Assembly: GCF_000420025.1 (NCBI RefSeq)
Contig: NZ_ATUD01000016.1
Coordinates: 1 to 64,000 of the forward strand
Source of the DNA: Patulibacter americanus DSM 16676
GTDB lineage: Bacteria > Actinomycetota > Thermoleophilia > Solirubrobacterales > Solirubrobacteraceae
Direction: 5' to 3'
DNA: 64,000 nt
Shown: piece after piece, positions 1 through 9,455 of the stretch
Numbering within the stretch: position 1 is the first letter of the stretch
Layout: every line of letters starts with the position of its first letter
The notes under the pieces: generated by a model
Database searches by the model: none
The model's input: only the letters and a program-made list of their open reading frames with translations
What the model was told of the DNA's origin: nothing
Translations under genes and position numbers: made by a program

Positions 1-735
1 TCGCCCGCGTCGCCGATCGACTACCTGCGCCTGCCGCTGCACACGCTGAAGGTCGGCTCCTACGGCACCCACCACGCCCTCGGCCTGGCCAAGAAGCACC
101 GCGCCCGCTTCCTCCTCTTCTCCACCTCCGAGGTCTACGGCGACCCGAAGGTCCACCCGCAGGACGAGTCCTACTGGGGCCACGTCAACCCGATCGGCCC
201 CAGGGGCGTCTACGACGAGGCCAAGCGCTACGCCGAAGCCCTGACGATGGCCTACCACCGCCAGCAGGGCGTCGACACCGCGATCGTGCGGATCTTCAAC
301 ACCTACGGCGCGCGGATGCGCCCGCACGACGGCCGCGCGATCCCGACGTTCTTCCGCCAGGCGCTGGCCGACGAGCCGATCACGATGTTCGGCGACGGCA
401 GCCAGACCCGGTCCTTCTGCTACTCCAGCGACCTGATCCGCGGCATCATCGCGCTGGCCGAGTCCGGCGAGCACGACCCCGTCAACATCGGGAACCCCGG
501 CGAGTTCACGCTCATGGAGCTCGCGAAGACCGTCATCGACGTGACCGGCTCCAAGAGCGAGATCGTCCACCAGCCGCTGCCCAAGGACGACCCGCAGCAG
601 CGCCGCCCCGACATCACACGCGCCAACCAGCTGCTGGGTTGGGAGCCCACCATCGACCTGCGCGACGGGCTGCAGAAGACCATCGAGCTCGCCGGCCGCG
701 AAGGCCTCCTCGGCATCGAAGTGCGGGGCGTCTGA
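1..735 (+). CDS. NAD-dependent epimerase/UDP-glucuronate decarboxylase-type enzyme (5' truncated)
   Basis: The reading frame is open from the first base, so the N-terminus with its Rossmann GxxGxxG lies outside the window; 244 residues are visible. They contain [10 protein letters not shown] and the catalytic tyrosine/lysine pair as YDEAK (Tyr near visible residue 71, Lys near 75), followed by [22 protein letters not shown] and the C-terminal RPDIT and LLGWEPT. This set is typical of extended short-chain dehydrogenases of the UDP-glucuronate decarboxylase (UXS) group, which turn UDP-glucuronate into UDP-xylose; dTDP-glucose dehydratase relatives are a less likely alternative. It lies 2 bp before the glycosyltransferase at 738, so it is probably the first visible gene of the + strand exopolysaccharide operon and supplies a nucleotide sugar. 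Confidence 0.85.
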   Translation, partial: SPASPIDYLRLPLHTLKVGSYGTHHALGLAKKHRARFLLFSTSEVYGDPKVHPQDESYWGHVNPIGPRGVYDEAKRYAEALTMAYHRQQGVDTAIVRIFNTYGARMRPHDGRAIPTFFRQALADEPITMFGDGSQTRSFCYSSDLIRGIIALAESGEHDPVNIGNPGEFTLMELAKTVIDVTGSKSEIVHQPLPKDDPQQRRPDITRANQLLGWEPTIDLRDGLQKTIELAGREGLLGIEVRGV

Positions 736-737
736 CT

Positions 738-2009
738 GTGCGCATCCAGCTCTGGTCCTACAACTACGCGCCCGAGCCGCAGGGCATCGCGCCGCTCAGC
801 GCGATGCTGGCCGAGGCGCTCATCGCCCGGGGCCACGACGTGCTCGTCGTCGCCGCGCATCCGCACTACCCCGAGCCGGCGTGGGGCGTGCGCGTGCGGC
901 CCTACCGCGAGAACCGCAACGGCGTGCCGGTGCTGCGCCTGCCCCTGTGGCCGGGCCGGTCCTCGGGACTGGCCCGTGTGCGGCAGGAGCTGACGTTCAC
1001 CGCCGCGCAGTCGCTCGCCGCGCCGCTGCTCCCGGACGCCGACGTGATGATCGCCGTCACCCCGTCGTTCCCGGCGCTGGCGCCCGCGATGGCCTTCTCG
1101 AAGGCCCGCGGCATTCCGTGGGTCATGTGGCTGCAGGACATCGTCACGGACGGCGCAGCCACCACCGGTCAGCTCTCCGAGGGGCCCGCGCTCAAGGCGG
1201 CCCGCCGGTTCGAGCGTGCGGCCTACGCGTCGGCCAGCAAGATCGTCGTCATCTCGGACGAGTTCCGGCGCAACCTCGAGCGCAAGGGGGTTCCGGCGGA
1301 CAAGATCGTCCGGGTCTTCAACCCCTCCAGCCGCCAGGCGGACACGCCGAACGACGTGCGCGCGAACGCGGCGGCCGACCGGCCGAGCGTCCTGGTGATG
1401 GGCAACATCGGCCACAGCCAGGGTCTCGACAAGATCGTCGACGCCTGGCAGGACAACGACGAGCTGGCCGCCCGCGGCGCCCGCCTGGTGATCGCCGGCG
1501 GTGGCGTCGCCGCCGATGACGTCCGCGCCCGGATCCGCACCGACCGTGTCGAGATGACCGGCGTCCTCTACGACGAGGAGCTGACCCCGGTGCTCCGCGA
1601 GGCCGCCATCGGCGTCGTCAGCCAGCGCGCCGACGTCGCCGAGTTCAACCTGCCGTCCAAGCTCATGAACTACATGGCTTACGGCCTTCCCGTTGTCGCC
1701 TCGGTCCGCATCGGTAGCGAGACGGGGCGGATTGTCGAGGAGTCCGGGGGAGGGTGGGTCACGGACGCCTCGCAGCCCGAGGCGTTCCCGGCGCGCGTCG
1801 CGGAGGCGCTCCGAGATGGAGACGCGCTCGCCGACCGTGGCGAATGCTCTTTCCGGTTTGCTCACGACTCCTTCTCGCCGACGATGGTGGCGGAACGGTT
1901 CGTGAACGTGATCGAAGGTATGGAGGCAGGACCAAGTGGCGGTGCAGGGAGTAAGCTGCGCGCCTCGTCGGCCGACACGGTTCAGTCGCGTCCTGCTTCG
2001 AACACGTGA
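738..2009 (+). CDS. Glycosyltransferase family 4, WcaI-like
   Basis: A 423-residue cytosolic or membrane-associated glycosyltransferase. The GTG at 738 sits 2 bp after the upstream stop and gives the typical N-terminus VRIQLWSYNYAPEPQGIAPL followed by EALIARGHDVLVV. The C-terminal half has the nucleotide-sugar-binding region, including EFNLPSKLMNYMAYGLPVVA, where the PSKL.NYMAYG pattern is characteristic of WcaI-type colanic-acid glycosyltransferases. It should transfer a sugar to a lipid-linked repeat unit; the donor cannot be told from sequence. The tight spacing to both neighbours supports cotranscription in a capsule/exopolysaccharide operon. Confidence 0.85.
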   Translation: MRIQLWSYNYAPEPQGIAPLSAMLAEALIARGHDVLVVAAHPHYPEPAWGVRVRPYRENRNGVPVLRLPLWPGRSSGLARVRQELTFTAAQSLAAPLLPDADVMIAVTPSFPALAPAMAFSKARGIPWVMWLQDIVTDGAATTGQLSEGPALKAARRFERAAYASASKIVVISDEFRRNLERKGVPADKIVRVFNPSSRQADTPNDVRANAAADRPSVLVMGNIGHSQGLDKIVDAWQDNDELAARGARLVIAGGGVAADDVRARIRTDRVEMTGVLYDEELTPVLREAAIGVVSQRADVAEFNLPSKLMNYMAYGLPVVASVRIGSETGRIVEESGGGWVTDASQPEAFPARVAEALRDGDALADRGECSFRFAHDSFSPTMVAERFVNVIEGMEAGPSGGAGSKLRASSADTVQSRPASNT

Positions 2010-2025
2010 ACCGGTGACCACACCC

Positions 2026-3636
2026 ATGTCTCAGACTTTTGGTGCCGACCGTAATGAGTCTGCGGTGACGCACTACGCGCGGATCGTACGGCACAACCTC
2101 GCGCTAGTACTGGTGCTGACGCTCGGTGTGCCGCTCGTGGCGGTGCTGGTCTCCTTGACGCAGGAAGACCGCTACGCAGCGACCAGCACGGTGCTGGTGA
2201 GTCGCCAGAGCGTTGCGAACCAGCTTTCCGGCGGGACGGATGTCGGGCTCCAACAGCAGAGCTTTCAGCAGATCCTTGTGACACAGGCGCGCCTGGCGCG
2301 GACGCCGACGGTGTTGGGGAAGACGCTCTCCGCTATCGGCCTCCCCGCGACGGACGGGACGGTCAAACAGCTCGAAGCCGACACGACGGTCGAGGCCGAG
2401 CAGGACAGCGACCTGCTCAACTTCACCGTCACGAGGGGTGCGCCCGACCAGGCTCGACGCCTGGCGGTCGCCTACGCGAATTCGTACATCGCGTACCGGC
2501 GCGATCTCGATGGCGCTGCCCTCGAAAAGGCGCTGGAGGACGTGGACGCTGCGCTTGTTGCCGAGCGAGCCGCTGCTCGACCGTCATCCGCCCGTATCGA
2601 GCGGCTGAGCGCTAGTCGGCAGGATCTCGAACAGCGTCTCGTCCTTCAGACCGCGAACGCTCAGGTGGTTGCGGTGCCCAGCGAAGCGCCCCAGGTGCAG
2701 CCGCGTCCGGCACGGAACGGGCTGGTGGGTTTGATCCTCGGCGCCCTGCTCGGGATCGGGGCTGCGCTGCTCCGGAATGCCGTCGACACGCGCGTCCGCT
2801 CTGGATCTGAGGCGGAGGCTGTGCTCGACACCCCGGTGCTTAGCCGGCTTCCCCGTCCACGTGGTCGGAACCGGAAGGGTGATTCCGCCGCGTTGGTGAT
2901 GCGCGCAGCGCCCGGCGGTCCGGAGGCCGAGGGGTTCCGCATCCTGCGGGCGAACCTGAACTTCGGGTTGGTCGCGCACTCCGCCAAGACCGTGATGGTC
3001 ACGAGCGCGGTTCAGGGGGAGGGAAAGTCGACAACCGTCGCAAACCTCGCTCTGGCGACCGCCATGTCGGGCAAGCGGGTTGCAATCGTCGACTTCGACC
3101 TTCGACGCCCCACGCTCGCAAGGCTGTTCGAGATTAACTCGGGTGTCGGCATCACCACGACCGTCGTCGACGGCGCCACTCTCGACGAGGCCCTCGTGGA
3201 GGTGGACCTCCCCGGGCTGTCCGAGGGCGCGGCGCTTCCACGGACACGCGGTTCCCTCCACGTCCTGCCCAGCGGATCGCTGCCCCCTGATCCTGCAGAG
3301 TTCGTCGGGTCGAACGCCGTCGTTGAGGTCATCCGCGACCTGCGGGAGCGCTTCGACATCGTCTATATCGATGCCCCGCCGGTGCTGGCTGTCAGTGACG
3401 CGACCATCATCGCTTCCTACGCCGACGCTGCCTTTATCTGCGTGCGGATCGGCGTCGTCCGCCGTGCGATGTTGCGCGAGACCCATCGGGCGCTCGACCG
3501 CCTCGACGTCGCGATACTCGGGCAAGTCGTCACAGGCGCCGAGACTGATGCTGAGGGTCGCTACGGCGACTACTACACGTACAGTGCCTCGACATCGCAG
3601 CCGGGCGAGACGGTCGCGGCTCCGTCCGCTCCGTAG
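2026..3636 (+). CDS. Polysaccharide co-polymerase/tyrosine autokinase (Wzc/CpsCD-like fusion)
   Basis: A 536-residue inner-membrane protein that controls chain length. An N-terminal Wzz-type region is bounded by membrane segments at about residues 25-44 and 232-249 (GLVGLILGALLGIGAALL). The cytoplasmic BY-kinase domain follows, with Walker A QGEGKST (Lys near 334), Walker A' AIVDFDLRRP (about 354-363) and Walker B DIVYIDAPP (about 444-452). The tail has a tyrosine cluster, YGDYYTY (Tyr near 513, 516, 517, 519), the expected autophosphorylation site. Fusion of both parts in one chain is the Wzc arrangement rather than the split CpsC/CpsD one. ATG 2026 is preferred; an in-frame GTG lies at 2014 and an ATG at 1936 inside the upstream gene. 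A PHP-type phosphatase that could reverse the phosphorylation is encoded at 23941-24708. Confidence 0.88.
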   Translation: MSQTFGADRNESAVTHYARIVRHNLALVLVLTLGVPLVAVLVSLTQEDRYAATSTVLVSRQSVANQLSGGTDVGLQQQSFQQILVTQARLARTPTVLGKTLSAIGLPATDGTVKQLEADTTVEAEQDSDLLNFTVTRGAPDQARRLAVAYANSYIAYRRDLDGAALEKALEDVDAALVAERAAARPSSARIERLSASRQDLEQRLVLQTANAQVVAVPSEAPQVQPRPARNGLVGLILGALLGIGAALLRNAVDTRVRSGSEAEAVLDTPVLSRLPRPRGRNRKGDSAALVMRAAPGGPEAEGFRILRANLNFGLVAHSAKTVMVTSAVQGEGKSTTVANLALATAMSGKRVAIVDFDLRRPTLARLFEINSGVGITTTVVDGATLDEALVEVDLPGLSEGAALPRTRGSLHVLPSGSLPPDPAEFVGSNAVVEVIRDLRERFDIVYIDAPPVLAVSDATIIASYADAAFICVRIGVVRRAMLRETHRALDRLDVAILGQVVTGAETDAEGRYGDYYTYSASTSQPGETVAAPSAP

Positions 3637-3658
3637 GCGATCTGGAACTCGGGTGCGG

Positions 3659-5224
3659 ATGGGCGGCGCAGTGAATCGGCTGCTTGATCGCTCTGGGCGG
3701 AGTCACACGGGTTCAGCCTCGGCGATTCTGGTCGGGCTCGGCGTCGCAACTACGGTTGGCGTCGCCGTAGCTCAGTGGCCGCGTGCGACGTTGATCGCCG
3801 CGATGGTCGTCGTGGTCGGGCTCGTCGTATCGCGTGGAACATTGGCCGCGAATCGCCGGCTTCTGTCGCTGGGGCGGTCGCTGACACGCGCCACACCGCG
3901 TCTCGACACCCTGCAGTACGTGGGCGTGGGCTCGCTGGCGGTGGCCATGCTGACAATCAGCTGGAACGGCGTTCGGCTTGCTCCGGGGCTCACCGTCTCC
4001 GATCCGTTCCTCATGGTGGCTGCGGCGGCCTGGATCGCGTCCCCGCGGACCCGGACCCGGCTGTCCGTGGTGCCGGGCTGGATGGTGTGGAGCGTCTACC
4101 TGTTGCTGCTCGCGATGCTCGTCTCCGCGCTGACAGGCCTAGGCCCTCTGGCCGACGCTTCTGAGGGTGTGCGGCTCGGCGTCGCCGTCGTTCTCACGAC
4201 CCTCGTGATCGGCACGGTCGGCCACGGCAGCGGCTTGCTCGGTTTCTTTGTCGACCTGTGGCTCGCTTCGGTCGCCGTGAGTGCCGCCGTGGGCGTAGCC
4301 GACATCGTGGCCGGTACGTCGATCGGGACCTCACTGACCGGGGTGGAGATCGTCGACCGTGCTGCGGGCCTCACGACCCAGGTCAACCACCTGGCGGTGT
4401 CGGCGGCGATGGCGGTTCCGGTCGCGTTCTCGCGGTTCGCACACGCACACACCCCGAGACAGCGGTTGGTCTACGCCGCGCTCTTCACGATTGCGGTCAT
4501 GGGTTGCTTGGTGTCAGGCTCCCGAGCTGGAGTGATCGGCCTCGTCGTGGGCCTCGCGGTGCTCCCCTTGATCCAGCCGTCATCGAGCGGTCGCATAGCA
4601 CGGTGGATGGCGATTGCCGGGGCCGTAATCTGCGTGGTGCTGCTCGCCATCCCGGGCGACAGCACTACGATCGCCGTGCAACGGCTGACCGGGTCGTCTG
4701 GAGTCGCGGCCAGCGTTTCGGACTCCGATCGCGAGCGAAGCGTCGCTATCCGCGATGCTCTCGAACGCATCAACGAGTCCCCAGTGGTGGGATCGGGCTT
4801 CGGCGAGCTGCGCCGGGCGCACAGCGTCTATCTCCAGCTCTATGCCGCTGGGGGCGTGCTGGGAATCCTGGCGTTCGCGTTCTTCACGTTGGGGCCGATC
4901 CGCGAAGGTCTTCGGCTCGCACGTGCCGCATACCTGTCAAGTGCGCTGGCCGGTGTCGCGGCCGCATCGTCGGCATCGATCATCGCGCTGGTGGTGATGT
5001 CCATCCGCTCGAACCAGCTGTTCGACCGCTATCTCTTCGTACCCGCTGGCTTGATCCTTGCGGTGCACCTCTTGGGACGCGACGCTTCCCCGGCGTCGGA
5101 GGAGGGACACCCGCAGGAAGATGAACGTGCGTCTTCGAGGCGAGGCCCGGCAGCGTTCTCCGATCAAGCCCACGTCCCGAGGGGTGCCTCAGCGGGCCAC
5201 GGCCCGGTACAAGCAAAGCACTGA
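3659..5224 (+). CDS. O-antigen polymerase/ligase family membrane protein
   Basis: A 521-residue polytopic membrane protein with about ten to twelve hydrophobic segments (for example LIAAMVVVVGLVVS early on and SALAGVAAASSASIIALVVM late). The central sequence LTTQVNHLAVSAAMAVPVAF and VSGSRAGVIGLVVGL, then a periplasmic loop containing VVGSGFGELRRAHSVYLQLY, match the O-antigen ligase/Wzy superfamily, where the GSGF...HS.YLQ stretch is the usual conserved part. It should polymerise or ligate lipid-linked repeat units on the outer face of the membrane. Starts at GTG 3653 or ATG 3659 are both possible. The 3' end overlaps the convergent glycosyltransferase by 36 bp. The last 40 or so residues are polar and poorly conserved-looking. 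Confidence 0.82.
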   Translation: MGGAVNRLLDRSGRSHTGSASAILVGLGVATTVGVAVAQWPRATLIAAMVVVVGLVVSRGTLAANRRLLSLGRSLTRATPRLDTLQYVGVGSLAVAMLTISWNGVRLAPGLTVSDPFLMVAAAAWIASPRTRTRLSVVPGWMVWSVYLLLLAMLVSALTGLGPLADASEGVRLGVAVVLTTLVIGTVGHGSGLLGFFVDLWLASVAVSAAVGVADIVAGTSIGTSLTGVEIVDRAAGLTTQVNHLAVSAAMAVPVAFSRFAHAHTPRQRLVYAALFTIAVMGCLVSGSRAGVIGLVVGLAVLPLIQPSSSGRIARWMAIAGAVICVVLLAIPGDSTTIAVQRLTGSSGVAASVSDSDRERSVAIRDALERINESPVVGSGFGELRRAHSVYLQLYAAGGVLGILAFAFFTLGPIREGLRLARAAYLSSALAGVAAASSASIIALVVMSIRSNQLFDRYLFVPAGLILAVHLLGRDASPASEEGHPQEDERASSRRGPAAFSDQAHVPRGASAGHGPVQAKH

Positions 5225-6328
5225 TTCGCCGTAGGCTCGGAACGAGAATTGCTCCACTGCGGCGCGATAGGCGTTGTGGCCCATCGCGTGACGGCCTGCC
5301 GCGTCATCCACAGATCGTCGAAGAGCCCGTTGCAACGCTTCAGGGTCGTCGGTGGGCACCACGATTCCCGCTCCGTAGCGTTCCACGACATCGGCAACCC
5401 CGGACGTCCGAGTGACGATGACCGGGGTTCCACTAGCCATGGCCTCTGCAGCCACCATTCCGAAGCACTCGTACTGAGAGGGCATGGCAAGGAAGCGGAT
5501 CGAGGCGAAGAAGGCGGCCTTCTGATCCGCAGGCACGAACCCGACGAACCGCACGCGGTCGTCGACTCCCAGCCGTCGAGCGTGCTCGCGGAGTTCCGCG
5601 TACTGCTCCGGGGGGTGGTTGCCCCCGACGACCAGAGTTGCCGGGCCGTCCGTCGATGCGACCGCGTCGAGGAGGAGCCCGACCCGCTTCTTCTCGTGAA
5701 GGCGGCCAAGGAAGCCGAAGTCAATGGGCGGCTCCGAGACCGGCCTATCGTCGGCTTCCAGCTCGGCGGCCCGCATGACGGGGTGCGGCACGACAGCTGC
5801 CAGGTCTGCCGAGAGTCGGCTGTCGCGGCGCTCGAGTTCGGACGCCACGATCACCTTGCGGATCGAGCGGAGCAGCAGCCACCGCACAGCCCGTTTCTGC
5901 AGCGTTCGCAGCCGCGAACGTGAGACCACGATGTCGAACTCCGTCAGCGACTCATGGGGGGTCATGACGACGGGGCGACGCCACAACAGGCCCGCCAAGA
6001 CGCCGGCCACGGTGCCCACGGACCACACGTAGTGCACGTGGATCACGTCGAACGCCCGGCCGTTGCGGAGGATCCAGCGCACGAAGCCGACGCTGATGCC
6101 CCAACGTGCGGCGAGCTCAGCCGCGACCCCGATGCGCTTGAAGCGCAGGTGGCGCACGCCGGCCTGCTCCAGGCCAGGAGGAGCGAACCCTCGGTCGCCG
6201 AGCACGTCCGTAGAGACGAGCGTCGTCTGAACGCCGGCCTCCTGCTCGGCGATCGCGGCGTTCGTTGCCGAGTACGACGGCCCGCCCACGTGGGGCTCGA
6301 CCGTGGTGATGATGCGTAGGACCTTCAT
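5189..6328 (-). CDS. Glycosyltransferase family 4
   Basis: A 379-residue GT-B glycosyltransferase. It begins MKVLRIITTVEPHVGGPS, contains the usual middle motif FGFLGRLHEKKRVGLLLDA and the retaining-GT E-x7-E signature in ECFGMVAAEAMASGTPVIV. It is the last gene of the six-gene - strand operon that starts at 11772, 26 bp after the flippase stop. The start ATG at 6328 is the only sensible one; a much longer upstream open frame is a shadow of the flippase gene. The donor sugar is unknown. Its 3' end overlaps the convergent O-antigen ligase gene. Confidence 0.88.
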   Translation of the reverse strand: MKVLRIITTVEPHVGGPSYSATNAAIAEQEAGVQTTLVSTDVLGDRGFAPPGLEQAGVRHLRFKRIGVAAELAARWGISVGFVRWILRNGRAFDVIHVHYVWSVGTVAGVLAGLLWRRPVVMTPHESLTEFDIVVSRSRLRTLQKRAVRWLLLRSIRKVIVASELERRDSRLSADLAAVVPHPVMRAAELEADDRPVSEPPIDFGFLGRLHEKKRVGLLLDAVASTDGPATLVVGGNHPPEQYAELREHARRLGVDDRVRFVGFVPADQKAAFFASIRFLAMPSQYECFGMVAAEAMASGTPVIVTRTSGVADVVERYGAGIVVPTDDPEALQRALRRSVDDAAGRHAMGHNAYRAAVEQFSFRAYGESVLCLYRAVAR

Positions 6329-6354
6329 TGGTGCGTCTCCGTCAGCCGGATGGG

Positions 6355-7638
6355 TCACGGGACAGTGGTGCTTGCGGCAGGCCCGTCGATGGCCCAGCCG
6401 CCTGGGCGTAGCGTGAGGTACCCGAGGACGGCGGCACTGACCGCGTACGAACCGACCAGCACCCAGGCGACCCCGTAGAGCCCGAACGGACCGGCAAAGA
6501 CGAGGAACCCCGGAACGAGGACGAGCCAGGACAGCATCTCCGCGCGCGACCCTGCGCTCTCGAAGCCTGCGCCCCGCGTCGCGTCCGTGAGCACCCGTCG
6601 GACGCACAGGAGGAACGTGGCGATTAGGAGGACACGGAGGGGCCCGGCCGCCGCCTCGAATTCTTGCCCGAATGCGATGGTCACCAGCGGGTGCGCCAAG
6701 ATTGCGAGCCCGCCGCAGACCACGAAGCTGAACAAAGAGCCGAGGCCGAGGAACCCCAGGGTGGCTGTTCGTTTCTCGACGGGTGAGGTGGCCCGGCTCA
6801 CGCTTGGATATGCGACCAGGCCAACAGCTTGCGCGACGAAGCGAGGGAAGTTCGTGAACGCGAGTGCAGCGACGTACAACCCCAGGCTGTGAGAGGAGAG
6901 CACGAGCCCCACGACGAGTTGATCGACACGGAACGTCTCGGTCGGGGACGCCCATCCGAGGAGGCCGCGCAACCCGAACCGCCGCATGCTGGCGACGTCG
7001 GGGCGTCGATTCTGCGTCGCGGCGGCGGGCGCACGTTGGAGACATTGGACTAGCACCCATATCGTCACGGCGGCCGACGCCGCGTAGCTTCCGATCCACG
7101 CCCACGTGACTGCGAGCAGGGTCGGATTCCCGATGACGGCCAGCGCGATGAGAGCTGCGGCATAGAGCGCGAGCGGGAGCGTTCGAAGCAGGTTCAGTGT
7201 GCGGAACTCCCGCAAGCCCTGGAGCACCGCGAGCCCGAACATCTGGGCGAGCATCGGGGGCAGGACGACGAGCGAGAGCCACGCTGCCGCCGGCGGGAGA
7301 GACGTGAACGACACGAGCGCCGCCACGGTCGCGGCGTGCACTAGGGACACGACGGCTATCTGCACCAACACCGGCCTGCGCAGCTCGCGAGCCAACGCCC
7401 GGGCATCGGTGTCCCGCTGCGCCGCCTCCTTCGTGACGGCAAGGGGCAGACCCAAACTGCCGAGCTGCGACAGGGTGAGCGTGACGGTCCAGATCAACGC
7501 GAGGTTGCCCCGGTCACCAGGACCGAGCAGGCGCGCTGCGGCGATGCCGCTGATGAGCACGCACGCCTGGATGAGGACCGAGGATCCAAGCCCGTCGATG
7601 ATCGCCCGGACCTGCGGGCTGCGGAGTCGCGCGATCAC
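6355..7638 (-). CDS. Oligosaccharide flippase (Wzx/MATE-like)
   Basis: A 427-residue polytopic membrane protein with about twelve to fourteen hydrophobic helices, beginning VIARLRSPQVRAIIDGLGSS and then VLIQACVLISGIAAARLLGP, the typical start of the polysaccharide-transport (PST) branch of the MOP superfamily. It should flip the polyprenol-linked repeat unit across the inner membrane. The GTG at 7638 overlaps the upstream methyltransferase stop by 4 bp (GTGA), which fixes the start; a longer in-frame extension into the neighbour is not credible. It belongs to the - strand exopolysaccharide operon, between the methyltransferase and the GT4. Confidence 0.85.
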   Translation of the reverse strand: MIARLRSPQVRAIIDGLGSSVLIQACVLISGIAAARLLGPGDRGNLALIWTVTLTLSQLGSLGLPLAVTKEAAQRDTDARALARELRRPVLVQIAVVSLVHAATVAALVSFTSLPPAAAWLSLVVLPPMLAQMFGLAVLQGLREFRTLNLLRTLPLALYAAALIALAVIGNPTLLAVTWAWIGSYAASAAVTIWVLVQCLQRAPAAATQNRRPDVASMRRFGLRGLLGWASPTETFRVDQLVVGLVLSSHSLGLYVAALAFTNFPRFVAQAVGLVAYPSVSRATSPVEKRTATLGFLGLGSLFSFVVCGGLAILAHPLVTIAFGQEFEAAAGPLRVLLIATFLLCVRRVLTDATRGAGFESAGSRAEMLSWLVLVPGFLVFAGPFGLYGVAWVLVGSYAVSAAVLGYLTLRPGGWAIDGPAASTTVP

Positions 7639-8375
7639 CGAGTGGCGGTCAACAGGTAGTGCGTGGCGAGGTCTTCGGCACGACGCCGCTCGATCGCGTC
7701 CTCGTAGGCGAGGTACGCCCGGCTCGCCACTTTCGAGAACCCGAAGTACCGGGCCCCGGCGTAGAACGGGGCCACGTCCACGGCGGTCCACTCTCGCAGC
7801 ATCGTCCGCAGCCTGCCCGCCGTGCAGCGGTCGTAGTAGGCCGGGAAGACCGGGTTGCGATCCGAGCGGCCCATGACCTTCTTCACGATCGGCGCGCCGA
7901 TGTGGAAGGGGATGGCGCGGTTGACGAGGGCGAACGCGGAGCGGCCACCCGAGAACATCGCGACAAGGACGCCGCCCGGCTTGAGGTAGGCCCGCATGCA
8001 GACGAACGCGGCGCCCAGATCCTCCACGTGTTCCAGGACCTGCCAGCTGACGATGAGGTCGAAGCGGCCGATGAGCTCGTCCTGCAGCGCCCCGACGTCG
8101 GCGACGGCGTGTTCGTCGTAGGCGCGGGGGCCGGCGGCCTCGAGCTCCTCACGGGAGAGGTCCAGGCCCACGTACGTGGTGCCGCCCGGGCGCTCGTCGG
8201 GGAGGATGGTCGGGTTGCGGCCCGAGCCGACGTCGAGGATCGCCATGCCGGGGCGCAGCGTCCGCTCGATCGCGTCGCGGAACGGGGCGTCCCACACGGC
8301 CTGGTAGCGCGGGGGCAGGGGGACGCGGTCGGGCGGGGCGGACCCGTCGCCGCGGGTCTGCGGCCGGAGAGCCAT
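7635..8375 (-). CDS. Class I SAM-dependent methyltransferase
   Basis: A 246-residue Rossmann-fold methyltransferase. Motif I is ILDVGSGRNP (about residues 46-55); motif II/III follow with TTYVGLDLS and the acidic DLIVSWQVLEHVEDL stretch typical of Methyltransf_11/23 enzymes. ATG 8375 is chosen because it overlaps the upstream stop by one base (TGATG), implying coupled translation; an in-frame ATG at 8393 would add six residues. Its place in the polysaccharide operon next to an epimerase suggests it methylates a sugar or a sugar precursor, but that is inference. Confidence 0.83.
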   Translation of the reverse strand: MALRPQTRGDGSAPPDRVPLPPRYQAVWDAPFRDAIERTLRPGMAILDVGSGRNPTILPDERPGGTTYVGLDLSREELEAAGPRAYDEHAVADVGALQDELIGRFDLIVSWQVLEHVEDLGAAFVCMRAYLKPGGVLVAMFSGGRSAFALVNRAIPFHIGAPIVKKVMGRSDRNPVFPAYYDRCTAGRLRTMLREWTAVDVAPFYAGARYFGFSKVASRAYLAYEDAIERRRAEDLATHYLLTATR

Positions 8376-9448
8376 CAGGCGACCGCGCTCCACTGCTCCA
8401 CGTTGGCGTCGTGGATCTCCTGCAGCACCTCACGGATCCCGTACTCCAGCTTGAAGCTCGGGTACTTCGCCTCGAAGTCGGAGAAGTCGCTGACGTACCA
8501 GCGGTGGTCGCCGGCGCGGTTCTCGGACGAGAGCGTGTACTCCAGCTCGCGGCCGGCGATCTCCTGGCACAGCGCGATCGCCTCGAGCATCGAGACGTTG
8601 CTCTGCCGCCCGCCGCCCAGGTTGTAGACCGCCGAGGCCGTCGGGTCGCCGTGGAACAGGTCGAACGCCTTGACGACGTCGGCGGCGTGGATGTTGTCGC
8701 GCACCTGCTTGCCGTCGTAGCCGAAGATCGTGTACGGCGTTCCGGAGACGGTGCACTTCATGAGGTAGCTCAGGAACCCGTGGAGCTTGGCGCCGGCGTG
8801 CGCGGGACCCGTCAGGCAGCCGCCGCGGAAGCAGACGGTCGGCATGTCGAAGTAACGCCCGTACTCCTGCACCATCACGTCGGCCGCGACCTTCGACGCG
8901 CCGAAGACGGAGTGCATGGTGCGGTCGATCGACATCGAGGTGTCGATGCCGCCGTAGAACTCGTGGTCCTCGGGCAGCTCGAGTCGCGTCTCGGTTTCGA
9001 TCAGCGGCAGGAAGTTCGGCCGGTCGCCGTAGACCTTGTTCGTCGACATGTGGATGAACGTCGCGTCGGCCTTCTCGTGCCGGACGGCCTCGAGCATGTT
9101 CAGCGTGCCGTTCGCGTTGACCGTGAAGTCAGCGATGGCGTCGGACGCCGCCCAGTCGTGCGACGGCTGCGCCGCGGTGTGGACGACGAGCTCGAGCCCG
9201 CCGGCGTTGTCGCGCACGAGCTTGCGGACGCCCTCCGTGTCGCGGATGTCCATGTCGACGGTGCGAAAGTGCTCGGGGTAGCTGTCGGCCAGCCGGCTCG
9301 ACGTCCGCGAGGTCGAGGCCTCAGGCCCGAAGAACTGGGCCCGCATGTCGTTCTCGACGCCGATGACGTCGAAGCCACGCCCGACGAAGTGCTCGACCGT
9401 GGCGGATCCGATGAGGCCACCGGACCCGGTGACGATTGCGAGAGGCAT
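8375..9448 (-). CDS. NAD-dependent epimerase, CDP-paratose 2-epimerase (tyvelose epimerase)-like, Tyr-to-Phe at YxxxK
   Basis: A 357-residue extended SDR. The NAD-binding glycine motif is GSGGLIG (residues 8-14), followed by HTAAQPSHDWA (about 90-100), the STNKVYGD segment, and CFRGGCLTGPAHAGAKLHG. This combination resembles CDP-paratose 2-epimerase-like proteins. The position normally held by the catalytic Tyr of YxxxK reads FGASK (Phe182, Lys186), so the general acid/base tyrosine is absent; from memory of the family this Phe is shared by a subgroup, but I cannot verify it here. It probably makes or epimerises a nucleotide-activated sugar of the repeat unit. It ends 1 bp into the methyltransferase gene and starts 7 bp after the FkbM gene. 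Confidence 0.82.
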   Translation of the reverse strand: MPLAIVTGSGGLIGSATVEHFVGRGFDVIGVENDMRAQFFGPEASTSRTSSRLADSYPEHFRTVDMDIRDTEGVRKLVRDNAGGLELVVHTAAQPSHDWAASDAIADFTVNANGTLNMLEAVRHEKADATFIHMSTNKVYGDRPNFLPLIETETRLELPEDHEFYGGIDTSMSIDRTMHSVFGASKVAADVMVQEYGRYFDMPTVCFRGGCLTGPAHAGAKLHGFLSYLMKCTVSGTPYTIFGYDGKQVRDNIHAADVVKAFDLFHGDPTASAVYNLGGGRQSNVSMLEAIALCQEIAGRELEYTLSSENRAGDHRWYVSDFSDFEAKYPSFKLEYGIREVLQEIHDANVEQWSAVA

Positions 9449-9455
9449 GTGCGAC

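Noticed and set aside
5249-5923. A + strand frame of 224 codons opposite the GT4 gene
   Set aside because: It is antisense to a clear glycosyltransferase with an intact E-x7-E motif and shows no motif of its own.
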